10,648 bases of DNA from Acidobacteriota bacterium (lineage in GTDB: Bacteria; Acidobacteriota; Terriglobia; Terriglobales; Acidobacteriaceae): assembly GCA_023441255.1 (NCBI GenBank), contig JAEZPW010000140.1:1-10648 (forward strand). Reading direction: 5' to 3'. The position numbers were made by a program, and so were the translations under genes. Of this stretch, positions 7,340-10,648 are shown one piece after another. Each line of letters opens with the position of its first letter. Position 1 is the stretch's first letter. The notes beneath the pieces are model-generated. The model searched no databases. It saw nothing but the letters and a program-made list of their open reading frames with translations, and was not told the origin of the DNA.

Positions 7340-8494
7340 TCATCCGGCGTTCGCTTCAGTCTCCTCAAGCATCGCAGCGATAAAGCGCATTAGATCGAAC
7401 TTGGCCATGGCTGCCGACCCTTTGCCTACGTCCACGTGGCTGAGAACTGGAGTGATGAGTGCCGCACGAAGCCAGGGCTTGGGCACGTCCTGCTCGAGCC
7501 AGAGCGCCTCAGAAGTGGGAATAACGGCATCACCAACGCCGTGGAGCACGAGCACGGGGACATGCAGGCCGGACAGGTTGCCATGAGGCGAGACGCGCGA
7601 CATTTCCGAGGCGTGGTCGCGGACCGAGTGCATGAGTTGCTCAGAAAGTGCATCTTTCTTGTGGGTGATGAGCAACTCCATGCGGGAGCGTCCTGCGGGA
7701 CTGAGTCGAGCGGCGGCAGACTTGCACTGGTCAGGTTGCTCCCACAGTTGAGCGCGAATAGCATCACGGGCGGCAGGAAGGTCTTGCGGTGAGAAGAACT
7801 CCTCCGGGCGTGAATATACCAGGACGAGCGCTCCGTATTCGTGAGCTGTGAAGGTCTCGATGGAACCGTCCGGATGAGGAATGCGATCGGTAGCGAAGAA
7901 CTCGCAAACACGTGCGAGGTCGTCGTGGCCGCCGATGGAGAGGACGAAGGCGATGTCGCTAGAGTAGCGGTCGTCTGCCGCGGCAAGCAGGGACAGACCG
8001 CCGGAGAAGCTTAGTCCGAGGACTCCAACTTTCCTGTCGCCGAGTTGGTCATGCAGTGCTCTCGCAGAGGCGCCAATGGTGTTGATCGAAGCGGCCGTTA
8101 TGCGGTAATCGGCAATGTCGCTGACTTCGGGAGTAAGGACTACGATCCCGCTTGCGGCGATAGCGCGCGCAAACGCCATAAGACGCGGCTCGTTAAGGCC
8201 AAGGTGGTGAACGCCGTGTACGATGACCATGCCCGGTGCATCGTAGACGCCGCGCGGGGTATAAAGACGTGCGGCAACGGGCCCCTGCTCGCCCTGAATG
8301 GTGGTGGTGGATTCGTCGACGGCATGTCGATCGAAATCAGCCAGCAGACCGTCGCCTCGACCGTCGGCGATGCGCTGTAACAGGGCAGCGGCGCGCAGAT
8401 ATCGCAAACCAAGCGGTGCAGCAGTGGCGAATGCAACGATGAGTACGACAGGGAGTCCGATGCGAGCAAAAGCACGTGCGTGTTTCGTGATCAT
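7340..8494 (-). CDS. Membrane-anchored alpha/beta hydrolase, substrate unknown
   Basis: 384 residues from ATG at 8494. The N-terminus (about 13-37) is a hydrophobic signal-anchor after a basic start (MITKHARAFAR), so the catalytic domain is probably periplasmic. The alpha/beta hydrolase features are an oxyanion-type VHGVHH (92-97), the nucleophile elbow GLSFSGG (160-166) with S162 the likely catalytic serine, an acid in HGVGDAVIP (D322), and a histidine in LSHVDVG (H353). The elbow reads G-L-S-F-S where the usual final glycine is replaced by serine. A long helical section (about 195-300) lies between the nucleophile and the acid and resembles a lid or cap insertion. It starts the minus-strand gene run (or follows a promoter in the 83-base gap). 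A TTG at 8515, seven codons upstream, is an alternative start, but neither start has a clear ribosome site. It could be an esterase or peptidase. The substrate cannot be told from the sequence. Confidence 0.8.
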   Translation of the reverse strand: MITKHARAFARIGLPVVLIVAFATAAPLGLRYLRAAALLQRIADGRGDGLLADFDRHAVDESTTTIQGEQGPVAARLYTPRGVYDAPGMVIVHGVHHLGLNEPRLMAFARAIAASGIVVLTPEVSDIADYRITAASINTIGASARALHDQLGDRKVGVLGLSFSGGLSLLAAADDRYSSDIAFVLSIGGHDDLARVCEFFATDRIPHPDGSIETFTAHEYGALVLVYSRPEEFFSPQDLPAARDAIRAQLWEQPDQCKSAAARLSPAGRSRMELLITHKKDALSEQLMHSVRDHASEMSRVSPHGNLSGLHVPVLVLHGVGDAVIPTSEALWLEQDVPKPWLRAALITPVLSHVDVGKGSAAMAKFDLMRFIAAMLEETEANAG

Positions 8495-8511
8495 GGGGTT
8501 GAGCGGTTGAA

Positions 8512-8540
8512 ACAATAGCAGAGTAGAAGCTGAAAGTCAT
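8512..8540 (-). promoter_or_regulatory. Weak candidate promoter for the hydrolase-led gene run
   Basis: On the minus strand, ATGACT (8535-8540) and TATTGT (8512-8517) are spaced by exactly 17 bases, each matching the sigma-70 consensus at four of six positions. Transcription would start near 8505, giving a leader of about 10 bases. The same 83-base gap must also carry the divergent promoter for the FAD oxidoreductase, for which I see no good boxes. Confidence 0.2.
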
Positions 8541-8567
8541 TGCTGAGCTTGTACCGGGATCAGCGGT

Positions 8568-8572
8568 GGAGG
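8568..8572 (+). promoter_or_regulatory. Ribosome binding site deciding the start of the FAD oxidoreductase
   Basis: GGAGG stands 5 bases before ATG at 8578. This favours that ATG over the in-frame GTG at 8566, which would overlap the site and has no ribosome site of its own. Confidence 0.75.
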
Positions 8573-8577
8573 TTGAG

Positions 8578-9735
8578 ATGGAGACTGCAGACGTCGTGAT
8601 CGTGGGTGGTGGAATTGTAGGGGCCAGCGTGGCTTATCACCTGACGGCCGCGGGGTGCTCAAGCGTGCTGGTGATCGAGCGGGAGAGCCACCAGGGGAAG
8701 GGCTCAACCGGCAAGAGCATGGGTGGGGTGAGGGCCCAGTTCTCGACCACGGTCAATATCCAGATGTCGCTTTACTCAATCCCGTTCTACGCGAGCTTTG
8801 AGGAGCGACTGGGATATCCATGCGATTACCGGCCGCAAGGATACCTGTTCTGCGCGACCAGCGATGCACATCTGCGATATCTGTGCGAGAACCAGCAAAG
8901 GCAGAAGGCACTGGGGGTGAAGGACGCGCGGATGCTCTCGCACGGCGAAATAGCAGCTATGTTTCCGCAGATGCGGACGGATGACATCGTAGGCGGCAGC
9001 TTCTGTGCGACTGATGGATTTGTGGATCCCTACAGTGCGATGAACGGATTGACCGCGTGGGCAGTCGAGCACGGGGTGAGGCTCTGGCGCTCCACTGAAG
9101 TGACGGCGATTGATGTGGATGAGCGGGGCGTGGCGGGAGTACAGACGACACGCGGTGCGGTTGCAACGAGAGTCGTTGTGAATGCGGCGGGCGCATGGGC
9201 CGCACATGTAGCGAAAATGTCAGGGGTGGACCTGCCGGTTCAACCGATTCGTCGAATGCTTGTCCCGACTGAACCGTTCGACGGTTTTCCGAGGTCGGCA
9301 CCGATGATCATCGACATGTCAAACGGGTTTCATTTTCGCCCGGAAGCGCTGGGGTTTCTGATGGCCTGGAACGATCCGGACGAGACGCCCGGTTACAAAA
9401 CAGATTTTGAGCCAAGTTTCATCGAGAAGGTGCTGGCCCTGGCGGCAGACCGGGTGCCGTGTTTCGAGAATGTGGCGGTGAACCCGAAGCGCGCGTGGGC
9501 GGGACTATACGAGGTCTCGCCGGATCACCATGCCATTCTTGGGCCGGTGGCGACGGTGAGAGGGCTGTTTTTGGCGAATGGATTTAGCGGGCATGGCGTG
9601 ATGCACGCGCCGGCAACGGGAAAAATCGTGTCCGACCTGATTCTGACGGGGCGAACCGATGTCATCGATGCGCGTGTGCTGAGATTGGAGCGATTCGCGG
9701 AAGGCGACGTGGTGCACGAGACAGCTGTGCTATGA
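8578..9735 (+). CDS. FAD-dependent oxidoreductase, DAO / sarcosine oxidase beta-like
   Basis: 385 residues. The N-terminal dinucleotide-binding fold is complete: VVIVGGGIVGASVAYHL (GGGIVG at 10-15) with the acidic ribose-binding E34 in LVIERE. The segment STGKSMGGVRAQF (43-55) is in the position where family members contact flavin phosphate. The C-terminal AGLYEVSPDHHAILGP and NGFSGHGVMHAPATGK are typical of the DAO family flavin lid and of beta subunits of sarcosine oxidase and proline dehydrogenase-like enzymes. Expected chemistry is oxidation of a secondary or primary amine or amino acid (sarcosine, proline, glycine-like) to an imine, with FAD reduction. Length fits a monomeric enzyme or beta subunit. 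No alpha subunit is nearby. The start is ATG with a strong ribosome site. It diverges from the hydrolase and converges on rnj, so it is the only + strand gene within an otherwise minus-strand stretch. The substrate is not predictable here. Confidence 0.92.
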   Translation: METADVVIVGGGIVGASVAYHLTAAGCSSVLVIERESHQGKGSTGKSMGGVRAQFSTTVNIQMSLYSIPFYASFEERLGYPCDYRPQGYLFCATSDAHLRYLCENQQRQKALGVKDARMLSHGEIAAMFPQMRTDDIVGGSFCATDGFVDPYSAMNGLTAWAVEHGVRLWRSTEVTAIDVDERGVAGVQTTRGAVATRVVVNAAGAWAAHVAKMSGVDLPVQPIRRMLVPTEPFDGFPRSAPMIIDMSNGFHFRPEALGFLMAWNDPDETPGYKTDFEPSFIEKVLALAADRVPCFENVAVNPKRAWAGLYEVSPDHHAILGPVATVRGLFLANGFSGHGVMHAPATGKIVSDLILTGRTDVIDARVLRLERFAEGDVVHETAVL

Positions 9736-9861
9736 GCGAGTTTCCTAGCGGCGCAAAATCCGGATATCCATGTTTGTTAACTGGGCCGTATAGGCGTTGT
9801 TCGTAACATGGATACGCGGGTACGGGTTCCTCGCTCCGCTCGGACTGAGAAATCGTAAGCG
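9736..9861. other. Convergent intergenic gap with an inverted repeat
   Basis: These 126 bases separate two convergent genes. They contain a 10-bp perfect inverted repeat (9765-9774 with 9805-9814), more AT-rich than the flanks, and a repeat-like GC-rich motif (about 9821-9850). No classical T-run terminator is seen on either strand and no gene is supported. Confidence 0.7.
9765..9814. repeat. Inverted repeat, 10-bp arms with a 30-base spacer
   Basis: TATCCATGTT (9765-9774) is exactly complementary to AACATGGATA (9805-9814). The left arm is also part of the palindrome GGATATCC. It could be a transcript hairpin acting as a bidirectional 3'-end structure for the two converging genes, or the remnant of a small repeat element. 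Confidence 0.6.
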
Positions 9862-10648
9862 TCAGATCTCGAGGATGACGGGCATTATCAGTGGTCGGCG
9901 CTGCGTGTTCTTCACGATGAAACGCTTGAGGTCCTGGCGGATCTTTTCCTTGATGATGGCGTAGTCGGCCTTCTCCTCATCGCTGGAAGTTTCGAGCGTG
10001 CGGGCGACCACGTCACGGGCCTCGGTCATGAATCCGTTTTCGCCGAAGCCGGCAAATCCGCGGGTGACGATCTCGGGAATGCGTTCAACGCGGCCGGTGA
10101 GTTTGTTGATGGCGATGATGGGCAGGACGAACCCGTCCTCGCTCAGGGCGCGCCGGTCTTTGATGATGAGATCTTCGACGACCTCGCCCAGCGATCCGGA
10201 ATCGATGCAGATGCGGCCCACGTTAACGCGGTCGACCTTTCGGGCGGAGATGCCGTCGAACTCGATGACATCACCGCTTTCCATCATCATGGCTTGTCCC
10301 ACCGCACCCTTCATCGATCCCGCGAGCTCGCAATGCAGCTTGAGCTGGCGGTATTCACCGTGGATCGGTATGAAGTACTTGGGACGCAGCAGGTTGATGA
10401 GGAGCTTGAGTTCTTCCTGGCTGGCGTGTCCGCTGACGTGGACAGGCGGTTTGGAGCCGTCTTCATAAATCACATGAGCGTCACGCCGGAAGAGGTGGTC
10501 GATCATGCGATAGATCGACTTCTCGTTGCCGGGGATGATGCGCGACGACAGAACGACGGTGTCGCCGGCCTCGATTTTGGCGTGTTTATGATTGTCTACG
10601 GCGGCGCGAGAAAGGGCCGACATCGGCTCGCCCTGCGTGCCGCTGATG
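9862..10648 (-). CDS. rnj: Ribonuclease J, C-terminal part (5' end beyond the window)
   Basis: 261 codons plus the stop are visible; the full protein is normally about 550-560 residues, so roughly the N-terminal half, with the HxHxDH metal-binding motif, is off the right edge. The visible part starts in ISGTQGEPMSALSRAA, the conserved beta-CASP block (family T/S-G-[ST]-Q-G-E-P). It continues through VVLSSRIIPGNE, then PVHVSGHASQEELKLLINLLRPKYFIPIHGEYRQL, with the late metal- and phosphate-binding histidines of GHAS and IHGEYR, and ends in the C-terminal domain (about the last 110 residues). RNase J is a cytoplasmic metallo-beta-lactamase-fold enzyme with 5'-to-3' exonuclease and endonuclease activity in mRNA decay and rRNA maturation. 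Start codons inside the fragment (ATG at 10623) are internal methionines, not the gene start. One or two paralogues may exist in a genome; which one this is cannot be told. Confidence 0.96.
   Translation of the reverse strand, partial: ISGTQGEPMSALSRAAVDNHKHAKIEAGDTVVLSSRIIPGNEKSIYRMIDHLFRRDAHVIYEDGSKPPVHVSGHASQEELKLLINLLRPKYFIPIHGEYRQLKLHCELAGSMKGAVGQAMMMESGDVIEFDGISARKVDRVNVGRICIDSGSLGEVVEDLIIKDRRALSEDGFVLPIIAINKLTGRVERIPEIVTRGFAGFGENGFMTEARDVVARTLETSSDEEKADYAIIKEKIRQDLKRFIVKNTQRRPLIMPVILEI

Noticed and set aside
6643..7383. 246-codon + strand frame opposite the dehydratase
   Set aside because: It is antisense to a PLP enzyme with all its motifs intact. It is a shadow frame.
1..10648. A novel defence system, mobile element, CRISPR array or biosynthetic cluster
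   Set aside because: No transposase, integrase, repeat-spacer array, nuclease-helicase pair, toxin-antitoxin pair or synthase gene is visible. The genes are housekeeping or single metabolic and envelope genes.

Overview
The window reads as ordinary chromosomal DNA of a moderately GC-rich Gram-negative bacterium. The protein styles suggest an Acidobacteriota member of the Terriglobia/Koribacter type: a DUF3999 protein, an FtsK with a 'KNRRLNE' N-terminus, an UppP with 'VSSTAHLRIAEE', and a secreted SH3/helical-repeat protein. This placement is my recognition of the proteins, not a database result.

Layout. At the left edge, a + strand gene whose last codons overlap the next start (ATGA) is followed by a DUF3999-family envelope protein (62-1372). 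This converges on a long run of minus-strand genes which, read right to left, are: a membrane-anchored alpha/beta hydrolase (8494-7340), a PLP-dependent threonine/serine dehydratase (7287-6328), a secreted SH3-like/helical-repeat protein (6229-5228), undecaprenyl-diphosphatase uppP (5127-4183) and the DNA translocase ftsK (3887-1470). Gaps are 52, 98 and 100 bases for the first four genes, so they could share a transcript. ftsK follows a gap of 295 bases that holds its own promoter-like sequence. A FAD-dependent amine/amino-acid oxidoreductase (8578-9735, +) diverges from the hydrolase and converges on ribonuclease J (9862-10648, minus), whose N-terminal half lies beyond the window.

How the genes fit together. 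FtsK (chromosome segregation at the septum) and UppP (recycling of the undecaprenyl carrier for peptidoglycan) are housekeeping envelope and division functions. The SH3-like protein and the DUF3999 protein are exported and probably act in the envelope, with unknown roles. RNase J is a central RNA-decay enzyme. The dehydratase, hydrolase and FAD oxidoreductase are metabolic genes without an evident shared pathway.

I see no transposase, integrase, CRISPR array, toxin-antitoxin pair, defence system, tRNA or rRNA. Most of the window is conventional. The points worth a second look are small: a 27-bp in-frame tandem duplication in the DUF3999 gene, an extra loop in UppP, an inverted repeat and a repeat-like motif in the gap before rnj, TTG starts, and the uncharacterised secreted and anchored proteins.
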